Origin: Silanimonas sp044377035
GTDB taxonomy: Bacteria > Pseudomonadota > Gammaproteobacteria > Xanthomonadales > Xanthomonadaceae
Assembly (NCBI RefSeq): GCF_044377035.1
Contig: NZ_JBILJW010000019.1
Span: 1 to 64,000, forward strand
Reading direction: 5' to 3'
Length of the DNA: 64,000 nucleotides
In this document: piece by piece, positions 17,324 to 25,928 of the stretch
How positions within the stretch are numbered: the first letter of the stretch is position 1
Layout of the letters: every line of letters starts with the position of its first letter
Program-made: the position numbers and the translations under genes
The notes under the pieces: model-generated
Seen by the model: the letters and a program-made list of their open reading frames with translations, nothing else
The model's database searches: none
What the model was told of the DNA's origin: nothing

Positions 17324-17788
17324 TCAGGCCCGGCGACGGGCCTTCACCGCCTTCTTCGCCACCGGACGCTTCACGGCGGCCTTGGCAGCGCGCTTGGCCG
17401 GGGCCTTGGCGACGATCTTCGGCAGGCCGACGCGGGTCAGCAGCGGGTTCAGGCGCTTGGCGGCTTCGGCCACGCCCTGGACGCGGGCCGCGCCGATCTG
17501 GGCGCCCAGCTTGTCGGCCTCGCGCTTCAGCGGGGCGATGCGCGAACGCGCGGACTTGGCGAGCTTCTTCACTTCGCTGCGGGCGGTGTCGACCGCGGCA
17601 TCGGCGCCGGCGCGAAGGCGCTGCGGCACTTCCGCGGCGTCGGCCGCGAGGCGCTCGGCCTGGCGGCCGGCCAGCACGGCGGCGCCGAGGCTGGCGAGGA
17701 AGACCGTACGCGGGTTGACCGGCGCGGCGGCGGCGGCGCGCGGGCGCGCGGTGCTGCGGGTGCGGGTGCGGGAGGACGAACGTGCCAT
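17324..17788 (-). CDS. Ala/Lys/Arg-rich phasin-related basic protein
   Basis: A 154-residue, strongly basic protein. It has an Arg/Ser/Thr-rich N-terminus (MARSSSRTRTRSTARPRAAA), a central helical segment (DAAEVPQRLRAGADAAVDTARSEVKKLAKSARSRI), and a C-terminal histone-like tail (APAKRAAKAAVKRPVAKKAVKARRRA in short runs). It resembles the phasin at 12400 in layout: an amphipathic helix then a basic tail. I infer nucleoid or granule association but cannot name the family. The stop is only 4 bp from the convergent TetR stop. The start ATG 17788 is the beginning of the compositionally consistent region. Confidence 0.6.
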   Translation of the reverse strand: MARSSSRTRTRSTARPRAAAAAPVNPRTVFLASLGAAVLAGRQAERLAADAAEVPQRLRAGADAAVDTARSEVKKLAKSARSRIAPLKREADKLGAQIGAARVQGVAEAAKRLNPLLTRVGLPKIVAKAPAKRAAKAAVKRPVAKKAVKARRRA

Positions 17789-17915
17789 GGGACCACCGTT
17801 GGATTCGCGCCGGAATGGCGTCGGCGCGAGTCTTGGTTCGCGGCGCAGAGCTTTCACACTAGACGCGAGCGAAATATCGCCGCAGTCTGCGCGCTGGATC
17901 GAGGAGACCCGAACG

Positions 17916-18776
17916 ATGGCGACGAAGAAGAAGTCCGGATGGGCCACCCTGCCCGCCAAGGCCCCTAAATTCGACTTCTCGGGCGATGCGCTCAAGAAGG
18001 CTTGGAAAGACCTGCATGCCGGCGACGCCGAGCCCTATCCGGACGCGAAGCGCGCCGCGGCACTGCTGAAGGCAGCGGGCAAGGCAGCGCCGAAAGGCCT
18101 CGACGCCGAGGGCATCGCCAACCAGATGCAGGACGGCTGGCGGGCGTTCCATGAAGGCCGTTTCGAAGCCGCCCACGAGGCCGGCCGCGCGCTTGGCGTG
18201 TTGGGCGCCTCGCTGGCGACGAAGGCGATGGGCATCCACGCCGCCTACCTCGTCGATGATGACGCCGAACGCCTGCAGCGCTTCGAGTTCGTCACCGCCA
18301 TCGCCGAGCAGGCCGTCGATGCCCTGCCCGCGGAGTCCAACAGCCACTACCGCCGTGCATTCGGCTTGGGCCGCTACAGCCAGGGCATCAGCATCGTGAA
18401 GGCACTGAAGCAGGGGCTGGCCGGCAAGGTGCGCGAAAGCCTCGACAAGACCCTGGCCATCGAACCTGACCACGCCGAGGCGCGCTTGGCCCTCGCCGTG
18501 TACCACGCCGAGATCGTGTCGAAGGTGGGCGGGCTGATCGGCGGCATGACCTATGGCGCGAAGGCGTCGGAAGCCGAAAAACACCTCGCTGCCGCGCTCA
18601 AGCTGATGCCGAAGTCGCCGGTGGCGCACCTTGAGCAAGGCAATGTCGCCCTGCTGCTGAATGGTGCCAAGGGCGAGGATGCCGCCGCCGCCGCGTACGA
18701 GAAGGCTGCGGGACTGAAGCCGCGCGACGCGATGGAGTGGCTCGACGCGCGGCACGCGGCGAGCCAGATCGAGTAA
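17916..18776 (+). CDS. TPR-like protein, function unknown
   Basis: A 286-residue soluble alpha-helical protein with degenerate TPR-type repeats (GWRAFHEGRFEAAHEAGRAL, LDKTLAIEPDHAEARLALAVYHAE, HLAAALKLMPKSPVAHLEQGNVALLL, AAAYEKAAGLKPRDAMEWLDA). There is no signal peptide. The N-terminus is Lys-rich (MATKKKSGWATLP). GAGGAG lies upstream of the ATG. It is divergent from the basic protein at 17324 and converges, with a 3-bp gap, on the first gene of the polysaccharide locus. A scaffold role is all that can be inferred. Confidence 0.7.
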   Translation: MATKKKSGWATLPAKAPKFDFSGDALKKAWKDLHAGDAEPYPDAKRAAALLKAAGKAAPKGLDAEGIANQMQDGWRAFHEGRFEAAHEAGRALGVLGASLATKAMGIHAAYLVDDDAERLQRFEFVTAIAEQAVDALPAESNSHYRRAFGLGRYSQGISIVKALKQGLAGKVRESLDKTLAIEPDHAEARLALAVYHAEIVSKVGGLIGGMTYGAKASEAEKHLAAALKLMPKSPVAHLEQGNVALLLNGAKGEDAAAAAYEKAAGLKPRDAMEWLDARHAASQIE

Positions 18777-18779
18777 GCC

Positions 18780-20102
18780 TCAGGGCGCGGGGCAGCTCAG
18801 CGTCTTCGCACGCTGGAACAGGTCCGGCGGCAGCTGGACCATATAGGCGTCAACGTCCTGGTCGCTGGTGCTGCCCCAGTTCGAAGTGAACAGGACGCGG
18901 GTGAAATCACGGTTGACGCTCGCGTGCGGCTCCGTCCAGTAGCCGTTGGCGCGGCTCTGGTGGTGCGCGAGTTGGATGATGGTCGGGCTGGCTCTGAGCT
19001 CAACGGCCATGATGCGTTCGTGCAGCCAACGCTCGGGACCGCTGTAGGCGTAAGTCGACAACAGCATCCAGCCCGGCACATTGAAGTTCTTCGCCGACAC
19101 GTGATACGCCGTGCCACTGCCGTCGAGGTAGGTCCGGAACAGCGCCGTGCGCACGCCCGTATCGAGGTTGACCATGACGAGGTCGCCGGCATTGCTCTGG
19201 TAGTCGACGAAAACGAAGATGTCCTCGCCGGTCGGGCTCAACCCGAGGTCGGAATGCTCAGACGTTGCGTGCAACTGCCGTGAGCTGGTGAAGGTCCGAT
19301 TCCAAGCCACCGTACCGCCCATGCCATTGAGACTGCTCACGACGCAGTGCCGGCCGCTGGCGGACATACTGATGTGGTCAGGGCGCGCCGTCATCGCACG
19401 CGTGCCGACGACCGTTTGCGTCTGCAGGTCGTAGGTGAACACGCCGAGGATGCCGAAATTCGCGTTCTCCGCATGGAAGCACCAGTAGCGAGCGTCCGCA
19501 GAGGGGCTACCTTCCGATCTCGTCCAGACGCGCGCCACACCGGCCCAAGGCAGCTTGCCGGTGAAATCGGCCGCCAGCGTCGTGACATTGGTATTGACGT
19601 CCAGCACCGACATCCGCATGCCGCCATTGGTCGGCAGGTAGTAGAGCCTGTTGGGGTCGGTGGGATGCCATTGCGGCTCAGCGTCGCCGGCCGGCCCACT
19701 CAACGCGCGGATGTGGGCCAGCGTGTTCGCGTCGTAGAGGTGCCACGAGCCGTTGAAGGCGTAGACGATGAAGCGCGAGTTGTCGGCATTGAAGGCCTGC
19801 CGGCGCGAATAGTCGTTGCGGGCGAAACCGGACGGCGGCTCCGCGGCATGGTCGGTCGCACGTACCACGCAGGTGCCGAAGAAAGGATCACGCTGCGCGA
19901 CGCCCTTGGTCGGTCGCGGACTGGCCTTGAACGGCGCCATGACTTCGCCGACGACGGGCGAGTAGTTCGCGGTGTAGAAGTTCAGGCACGGACCGGTCGT
20001 CGGCCCCGGCGCTGACTGCGCGCCCGCCGCGAATGCGCCGAGCAGCGCGATGGCGGCGAGAAAGGGCCGAAAGAACGCTCGGGCGGAATCGGACATCAGC
20101 AT
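18780..20102 (-). CDS. Secreted beta-propeller-like protein, paralogue 1, end of EPS operon
   Basis: A 440-residue protein with a signal peptide (about 1-28, ending AAGAQS) and two or three cysteines in the mature part. The body resembles WD/TolB-type propeller blades with repeated Asp/Trp motifs (NGSWHLYDANT, EPQWHPTDPNRLYY, GEDIFVFVDYQ). It is clearly paralogous to the C-terminal 440 residues of the protein at 55342-57693: both share DYSRRQAFNADNS, LSGPAGDAE, GSPSAD-RYWC, YDLQTQTVVG and GYWTEP. It lies 25 bp downstream of the flippase and is the last gene of the operon. Function is unknown. A surface role in polysaccharide binding or cleavage is an inference. Confidence 0.65.
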   Translation of the reverse strand: MLMSDSARAFFRPFLAAIALLGAFAAGAQSAPGPTTGPCLNFYTANYSPVVGEVMAPFKASPRPTKGVAQRDPFFGTCVVRATDHAAEPPSGFARNDYSRRQAFNADNSRFIVYAFNGSWHLYDANTLAHIRALSGPAGDAEPQWHPTDPNRLYYLPTNGGMRMSVLDVNTNVTTLAADFTGKLPWAGVARVWTRSEGSPSADARYWCFHAENANFGILGVFTYDLQTQTVVGTRAMTARPDHISMSASGRHCVVSSLNGMGGTVAWNRTFTSSRQLHATSEHSDLGLSPTGEDIFVFVDYQSNAGDLVMVNLDTGVRTALFRTYLDGSGTAYHVSAKNFNVPGWMLLSTYAYSGPERWLHERIMAVELRASPTIIQLAHHQSRANGYWTEPHASVNRDFTRVLFTSNWGSTSDQDVDAYMVQLPPDLFQRAKTLSCPAP

Positions 20103-20127
20103 CGTGCTCCGTTACGGGGGGATGGGC

Positions 20128-21687
20128 TCATGGTGCAGTGCCGCGACGCAGTTTGCCCCAGATGCCATTCGCCAGCCATCGCAGGTCGGGCTGGCGCAAC
20201 CTCCACGCACAGGCGAGACCAGCGACACCGGCGACGAAGGCGATGGCCATCGCTTCTAGGGCATGGAAAAGGCGCGTCTCGGGAAGCGTCGGCCACACCA
20301 GCGGCAGGAGCAGGAGACCCACGGCTGCCATCGCCGCGGCCACCGCAGCCAGCTTCCCGAGCTCCGGCCACAGCCCTTTGGGCCAGCGCCAGCGCAGCAC
20401 CCAGAGCGCCGCGAGAAGCGAGAGCAACGCGGACTGCAGCATGGACAACGAGGCCGCCCACGCGACGCCCACGGCGCCGGCGCTGTCTCCCCAGAGATGG
20501 CACAGCCCGAGGTGCGTGGCGACGCCGAGCAGGCCGATGCCGACCTGCAGCCACGGGCGCACGGCGGCGTGCAGCACGCGGTAGTTGAAGAACGCGGCGG
20601 AGCGGAAAATCAGGCCGAGCGCCAGCACCTCGGTGATGTCGGCTGTGAACTCGGTCTGCGCCGGGGTAAACGCGCCGCGCTCGAGCAGCAAGGCCACGAG
20701 CGGCTCGGAGAACAGCATCAGCAGGACGGCCGCCGGCAGGGTGAGGAACAGCAGGAAGCGCAAACCATCGGCGAAGGCCTGGGCGGCCTCGTCGACTTCG
20801 CCACGGGCGAAATGGCGACCGAAGGTCGGATAGAAGGTGGTGATGACGGCCTGCGCGAACACCTCGACCGGCAGGAACGCGAACATCGCTGCGTAGGCCA
20901 TCGCCGAGATCGCGCCCTCCTCCCCGTGGGACAGGAAGTACTGGTTGATCAATCCCGTGAATACGGAGCCCACCGATCCGACGAACAGCGGCAGCAGGTG
21001 GGCCGCCGGTGCGCGGAAATCCGGATGCCGGAGATCGAGCTTGGGGCGGATGCTGCGGCGGAGATCATCACGGTTGCCCCAGAGGAGCACGCCGGCCTGA
21101 AGGACGAATCCGGCGAGCACGCCCATGGTGAGGGCCATCACCCCGAGATGGGTCGCGAGGAGCAGGGCCGAAGCGATGATCGTCACATTGGTCAGCACGC
21201 CCTCGAGTGCGGGCAGGACGAAACGCTCGCGGGCGTTGCTCAATGCCGAAAGCACGGACGACAGCGTCAGCAGCGGCACGCAGGGCAACAGCAGACGGCT
21301 GAGCGACACCGCCTCGCCGCGGGCCTCCGCCGGGAGTCCCGGCGCCAACGCACTTACCAGCGCCTCGGCGAAGACGAACATCGTCGCCGAGGCGATGATG
21401 CTGATGCCGACCACGACGGTGAAGAAGGTGTTCGCCCCAGCCCAGGCCTCCGGGCCCTCGCGACCCTCCAGGTTCGCCATGAAGCGCGGCACGAAGGCCA
21501 CCGTCACCACGGTCGTGAGCAGCGACGGCAGCAGCAAAGGCAGCGAATACGCCACCCAGAAGGCATCGAGCGATGCGCTGGCGCCGAACAGCGCGGCGAC
21601 CATCATCGTCTTGCCGATCGCCAGCAACTTGCTGGCGCCATTCAATGCCGATAGACCCAGCGCCTTGTGGTGGCCGGAGCGACTCAC
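20128..21687 (-). CDS. Wzx/MurJ-family lipid-linked oligosaccharide flippase
   Basis: A 519-residue polytopic membrane protein of the MurJ/MviN branch of the MOP superfamily, with about 14 hydrophobic segments. Family features include the N-terminal GLSALNGASKLLAIGKTMMVAALFGAS and DAFWVAYSLPLLLPSLLTTV. Position in the locus, next to the polymerase and glycosyltransferases, argues that it flips the undecaprenyl-linked repeat unit of the exopolysaccharide rather than lipid II. It starts at a GTG at 21687 that overlaps the polymerase stop (GTGA). Confidence 0.82.
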   Translation of the reverse strand: MSRSGHHKALGLSALNGASKLLAIGKTMMVAALFGASASLDAFWVAYSLPLLLPSLLTTVVTVAFVPRFMANLEGREGPEAWAGANTFFTVVVGISIIASATMFVFAEALVSALAPGLPAEARGEAVSLSRLLLPCVPLLTLSSVLSALSNARERFVLPALEGVLTNVTIIASALLLATHLGVMALTMGVLAGFVLQAGVLLWGNRDDLRRSIRPKLDLRHPDFRAPAAHLLPLFVGSVGSVFTGLINQYFLSHGEEGAISAMAYAAMFAFLPVEVFAQAVITTFYPTFGRHFARGEVDEAAQAFADGLRFLLFLTLPAAVLLMLFSEPLVALLLERGAFTPAQTEFTADITEVLALGLIFRSAAFFNYRVLHAAVRPWLQVGIGLLGVATHLGLCHLWGDSAGAVGVAWAASLSMLQSALLSLLAALWVLRWRWPKGLWPELGKLAAVAAAMAAVGLLLLPLVWPTLPETRLFHALEAMAIAFVAGVAGLACAWRLRQPDLRWLANGIWGKLRRGTAP

Positions 21688-22949
21688 GCGCGCACCATGG
21701 GGGGAGCGCGACGCGGCGGGGGGGCGGTCTGCACGGGGGCGCTTGCGGCACGCAACTGCGACTGCCGCTCCACCAGTGCGGCCAACGCCCAGAAGATGCC
21801 CATGACCGTGCCCTCGCTGAAGGGGCTGCCGTAGATGTTGCCGAGCGCCATCGCCAGAACGGCGATACGGAATCCGTGCGCGAGGGTCAGCGCCTCGTGG
21901 TCGCGCGCCTCACGCACCAGCCGGCAGCCGAGCCGCCAAAGCGCGAACACAAGCAGGAGCAAGGCGAGCAAACCCTGCAGACCCGCCTCCGCCAACGTCA
22001 GCACGTAGTAGTTGTGTGCGTCCTTGCCGGGGTAGTTCGAATAGTCGCCGATCAATCCCTTGAACCGGTTCGCGCCAACGCCGATCGGACTCTCCGACCA
22101 CATGACGACCGCGCCGCCCCAGATATCCCAGCGGCTGGCCGTGCTGTCATCGACGTCCTCCTGGCCGAACTCGTCGACCTGCTGCGTTTCCTGCACGCGT
22201 TCGAACGCACCGGAGGGCAGCATGGGCAAGGCGATGGCGAAGACGATGGCGCAGAAGGCCGCGACGAGGACGCTGCGGCGGACCGCCATCAGCGCCAGGG
22301 CGAGCAGCGCGATGAAGTAGCTCTGCCGCGAGTAGGTGAACAGGATGGCCGCGGCCAGCACCAGCAGGCCGCCCAGCGCGACCATGCGCCAGAACGGCTG
22401 GCCCTTCAGGAAGAACACCGGCGCCGCGAACAGCGGGATGAACATGGCATAGAACACGCCCGCCCGGTTCGCCGAGCGGTAGTCCGGGCCGAACGGCCCG
22501 GCGGCACGCTGGGTTTCCGCATAGCCGCCGATGCCGTAGTCGAGCCCTTCGCGCACGGCCTCGAGCCCGGCCACGGCCGCGATGATGAACACCAGCAGGA
22601 TCAGCCGGCGCGCGGTCTGCAGGTCGCGCACCGCGTAGTAGAAGAGGAAGTAGTACAGCGGATAGAACAGCAGCGTCTTCAGGTAGGTGAGGTCCTCCAT
22701 CGGCGACTGCGGGCGGGCGACCATGGCCACGAGGGTGGCGATGGCGGCCGCCGCGAAATAGATCCGCAGCGGGCCTCCGAGGGAGGGCTTCGCCAGCGGG
22801 GTTCCCCGGCCTTGGAGCACTAGGGCGGCCAGCGCGGCACCGAACACCAGGTTGATGACGTTGACGCCCGGGATGCCGAGGTCGATGTCGAAGTGGAACT
22901 GGTTGACCGTGTAGACCAGCAGGACGGCCAGCATCAGGCGCAGGATCAT
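21684..22949 (-). CDS. Wzy-like O-antigen/exopolysaccharide polymerase
   Basis: A 421-residue polytopic membrane protein with the O-antigen ligase/polymerase domain. Signs are DYRSANRAGVFYAMFIPLF, TYSRQSYF, the large periplasmic loop (about 260-320) and GKDAHNYYVLTLAEAGLQGLL, the typical A-H-N-x-Y-L-x-L-A-E-x-G signature. It would join repeat units on the periplasmic face. I chose ATG 22949 (MILRLMLAVLL), one base after the asnB stop. Earlier starts would overlap asnB widely. Confidence 0.85.
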   Translation of the reverse strand: MILRLMLAVLLVYTVNQFHFDIDLGIPGVNVINLVFGAALAALVLQGRGTPLAKPSLGGPLRIYFAAAAIATLVAMVARPQSPMEDLTYLKTLLFYPLYYFLFYYAVRDLQTARRLILLVFIIAAVAGLEAVREGLDYGIGGYAETQRAAGPFGPDYRSANRAGVFYAMFIPLFAAPVFFLKGQPFWRMVALGGLLVLAAAILFTYSRQSYFIALLALALMAVRRSVLVAAFCAIVFAIALPMLPSGAFERVQETQQVDEFGQEDVDDSTASRWDIWGGAVVMWSESPIGVGANRFKGLIGDYSNYPGKDAHNYYVLTLAEAGLQGLLALLLLVFALWRLGCRLVREARDHEALTLAHGFRIAVLAMALGNIYGSPFSEGTVMGIFWALAALVERQSQLRAASAPVQTAPPPRRAPPMVRA

Positions 22950-22950
22950 G

Positions 22951-24804
22951 TCAGTCGGAATCCACGAACCGCCGCGCCCAAAGCTCCAGCACCAGCACCT
23001 GCCACAGCGGCTCGGCGTGGTCGGCGCGGCCCGCGCGATGCTCGGCGAGCAGGCCATCGACGACGGCGGGCTGCACCCAACCGCGCTCGCGGAACGCGCG
23101 GCTGGCGAACACATCGCCCGCCATCGCGCCGAGCCGGGTGCGGAACCATTCCGGTAGGGGAATCGCGAAGCCCTGCTTCGGCTTGTCCAGCACGTCGGAC
23201 GGCAGCCAGCGCCGCGCGACTTCGCGCAACACGTGCTTGCCTCGGCCACCGCGCACGCGCAGGTGGGCCGGAAGCCGCACCGCGAACTCGACGACCCGAT
23301 GGTCGAGGAGCGGCGCCCGGCCCTCGATCGAGGCCGCCATCGTCATGCGATCGAGCTTCACGAGGATGTCGTCCAGCAGGTAGCTGCGGATGTCGGCGTC
23401 GACGATGCGGTCGATCATCGGCCGGGTGTCGCCAGCCGGGAACAGCGGATGCAGCGAGGCGTAGCCCTCCGCACCGGCGGGGCCCAGCAGCGCCAGCATC
23501 TGGTCCGGCCGCGAGAGCGCCACGCCGCTCAGGTAACTGTCGGGGAAGCGCTCGCCGAGGCGCTGACCGACCCGACGCAGGCGCTGGCCGAACAGGCCGG
23601 GCACCACGGCGCCGGCAGCGCGGAGCCCGAGCGCCGCGGCACCGCGCAGCGGACCGAGGCGTTCAAGAGCGAGGAACTTCAGGTAGCGCTCGTAGCCGGC
23701 GAAGGCTTCGTCGCCGCCGTCGCCCGAGAGCACCATCTTCACGTGCGGGCGCGCGAGTTCGGAGACGAGGAAGGTCGGCAGCGCCGAGGAATCCGCGAAC
23801 GGCTCGTCGAGGTGCCAGACCAGCGTCTCGATCAGCTCGGTGGCTTCGGGTTCAACCACCAGTTCATGGTGATCGGTGCCGAGGAGGTCGGCCACGCGCT
23901 TCGCACCACTCAACTCGCTGTAGCGGGCTTCCTTGAAGCCGATCGAGAAGGTCTTGACCGGCTGCGTCATCCGCTGCGCCATCAAGGCGACGACGACGCT
24001 CGAATCCAATCCGCCACTGAGGAAGGCGCCGAACGGCACGTCGGCGACAAGTCGATCGTCGACCGCTGCCTGCAAGCGCTCGTGCAACTGCTCCACGGCC
24101 TCGGCTTCGCTGCCATTGAAGGTCGGCGAAAAATCGAGGGCCCAGTAGCGTTCCTCGCGCAGGCGGCCATCGCGCCAGACGGCGTAGTGGCCAGCGGGCA
24201 GTTTGCGGACATCGCGGAAGATGGAGTGCGGGCTCGGCACATAGCCGAAGGCGAAATAGCCCGGCAGCACGCCGGCATCCACCTCGCGGCGGAAGCCCGG
24301 AAGTGCCAGCAGCGACTTCAGTTCGCTGGCGAAGCCGATACCGTCGGGGCCATCCCACAGGAACAGCGGCTTCTTGCCCAGCCGGTCGCGGGCTAGCAAC
24401 AGCTGGCTGCGGGCGCGGTCCCACAGCGCGAAGGCGAACATGCCCTCCAAACGCGCGACGGCGGCTTCGCCCCAGGCCTCGTAGGCGACGAGGATGACTT
24501 CCGAATCCGAATCGGTGCGGAACCGGTGGCCCAGCGCCTGCAGTTCGGCGCGCAAGCGGCGGAAGTTGTAGATCTCGCCGTTGAACACAAGCACGCGCTG
24601 GCCGTCGGCGCTGGTCATCGGCTGGTGGCCGCCACCGAGATCGATGATGGCGAGGCGACGCATGCCGAGCAGCACGGCGTCCTCGCGATGCACGCCGCCG
24701 TCGTCCGGTCCGCGATGCACGATCGCGGCGTTCATGGCTTCACCGATGCGCGCATCGGGTGCTGTGCGCCCCGGTGCCGCGGCGAATCCGACAATGCCGC
24801 ACAT
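22951..24804 (-). CDS. asnB: Asparagine-synthase-family amidotransferase, EPS/exosortase type, complete
   Basis: A 617-residue glutamine-hydrolysing amidotransferase. The N-terminal Ntn glutaminase is intact, with catalytic Cys2 (MCGIVGFAA), HRGPDDGG and VFNGEIYNFRRLR. The C-terminal ATP-pyrophosphatase domain has FLSGGLDSSVV, LSGDGGDEAFAGYERY and the DKPKQGFAIPL motif. This form is a standard member of exosortase-associated EPS loci and most likely amidates a carboxyl group of a sugar (uronic acid to uronamide) rather than aspartate. That fits the HexNAc dehydrogenase at 38719. The start overlaps the GT4 stop by one base. Confidence 0.88.
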   Translation of the reverse strand: MCGIVGFAAAPGRTAPDARIGEAMNAAIVHRGPDDGGVHREDAVLLGMRRLAIIDLGGGHQPMTSADGQRVLVFNGEIYNFRRLRAELQALGHRFRTDSDSEVILVAYEAWGEAAVARLEGMFAFALWDRARSQLLLARDRLGKKPLFLWDGPDGIGFASELKSLLALPGFRREVDAGVLPGYFAFGYVPSPHSIFRDVRKLPAGHYAVWRDGRLREERYWALDFSPTFNGSEAEAVEQLHERLQAAVDDRLVADVPFGAFLSGGLDSSVVVALMAQRMTQPVKTFSIGFKEARYSELSGAKRVADLLGTDHHELVVEPEATELIETLVWHLDEPFADSSALPTFLVSELARPHVKMVLSGDGGDEAFAGYERYLKFLALERLGPLRGAAALGLRAAGAVVPGLFGQRLRRVGQRLGERFPDSYLSGVALSRPDQMLALLGPAGAEGYASLHPLFPAGDTRPMIDRIVDADIRSYLLDDILVKLDRMTMAASIEGRAPLLDHRVVEFAVRLPAHLRVRGGRGKHVLREVARRWLPSDVLDKPKQGFAIPLPEWFRTRLGAMAGDVFASRAFRERGWVQPAVVDGLLAEHRAGRADHAEPLWQVLVLELWARRFVDSD

Positions 24805-25928
24805 CAGGCCGTCTCCCCGGTGTAGAGGGGCATCAGTTGGGCGATGACGGCCGGCACGGAGGCCTTGGCGAGTACATCCGCCCGCGCGGCGGCGCCCATG
24901 GAACGGCGCGCCTCGGGCGTGAGGTCCATCGCTTCGCCAAGCGCAGCGGCCAGTCCGTCCACGTCGTCGACGTCACACAGCCAGCCGTTGCGCTGCGGGA
25001 TTACAAGATCCTCGCTGCCGCTGATGCGGGTGGCGATCACCGGCAGGCCGGCGGCCATGTACTCGAGCAGGGTGTTCGAGAGGCCCTCGAAACGCGAGGG
25101 CAGGATGCCGACGTCGGCGCTCGCGAGTTCGCGCTCCACCGCGTCGCTCGGTCCGGGGAGATCGACGCTGTCGACCACGCCGAGCGAGCTGGCCAGCGCA
25201 CGCAGCGCGCCATCCTCCCCACCGCCGCCCACCAGTCGCAAGCGCCATCCGGCGCGGCGCGCCTGGGCCCAGGCGCGGAGGAGGCTGTCGAGGCCCTTCT
25301 CGGGCACCAGTCGGCCGACGAACACGATGGTCGGCGGGGTGTTGCCCGCATCGGGCCGGGTGATGCCTTCGAAGCGCGCGGTCTTGACGCCGTTGGGCAG
25401 CCAATGGATGCGCGCCGGATCGAAGCCCACCGCCTGCAGGTCGCGAGAGATGCGCGTGCTGATGGCCTGCACGGCCGTGGCCTGCCGCAGCATCCGCCGC
25501 GCCAAGGACGCGCCGGGGCCGCCATGCGGGCGGAGGCAGCCTTTCTCCTGTTCCCACCAGCCGGAGAACTTCACCACCACCGGCTTGCCAAGCAGGCGCC
25601 CCATCACGCTGGCCACGGCGCCCATGTTGTGGGCGATGTGTACGTGGATGGCGTCGTAGCGGTGGCGCCACGCGAAGAGCAGCCACGCCAAGCGGACCAT
25701 CAACAGCAGGGAACCGATCCAGCGGAGGGGCGGATAGCCTACGCGCCAGACGTCGAGACCACCGTGGCGCGAGGCGCCGGACTTTTGCGAACCGTCGACG
25801 CGGGGGACGACGATCGTGACGGAATGGCCGAGGGCGACGAGCGCCTGCGACAGCGTTTCCACCTGGCGCTCGGCACCGCCCATGGCCGGGAACTGCCCTT
25901 CCAGCAGCATCAGGATCGACAGGCTCAC
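24804..25928 (-). CDS. Glycosyltransferase family 4 (GT-B)
   Basis: A 374-residue GT-B enzyme. The N-terminal acceptor domain has a Gly-rich loop (FPAMGGAERQVETLSQAL). The C-terminal donor domain has FVGRLVPEKGLDSLLRAW and the E-x7-E motif in SRFEGLSNTLLEYMAAGLPVIAT. It is probably a retaining transferase adding one sugar of the repeat unit on the cytoplasmic side. The GTG start at 25928 overlaps the upstream stop (GTGA). Sugar specificity cannot be read. Confidence 0.87.
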   Translation of the reverse strand: MSLSILMLLEGQFPAMGGAERQVETLSQALVALGHSVTIVVPRVDGSQKSGASRHGGLDVWRVGYPPLRWIGSLLLMVRLAWLLFAWRHRYDAIHVHIAHNMGAVASVMGRLLGKPVVVKFSGWWEQEKGCLRPHGGPGASLARRMLRQATAVQAISTRISRDLQAVGFDPARIHWLPNGVKTARFEGITRPDAGNTPPTIVFVGRLVPEKGLDSLLRAWAQARRAGWRLRLVGGGGEDGALRALASSLGVVDSVDLPGPSDAVERELASADVGILPSRFEGLSNTLLEYMAAGLPVIATRISGSEDLVIPQRNGWLCDVDDVDGLAAALGEAMDLTPEARRSMGAAARADVLAKASVPAVIAQLMPLYTGETA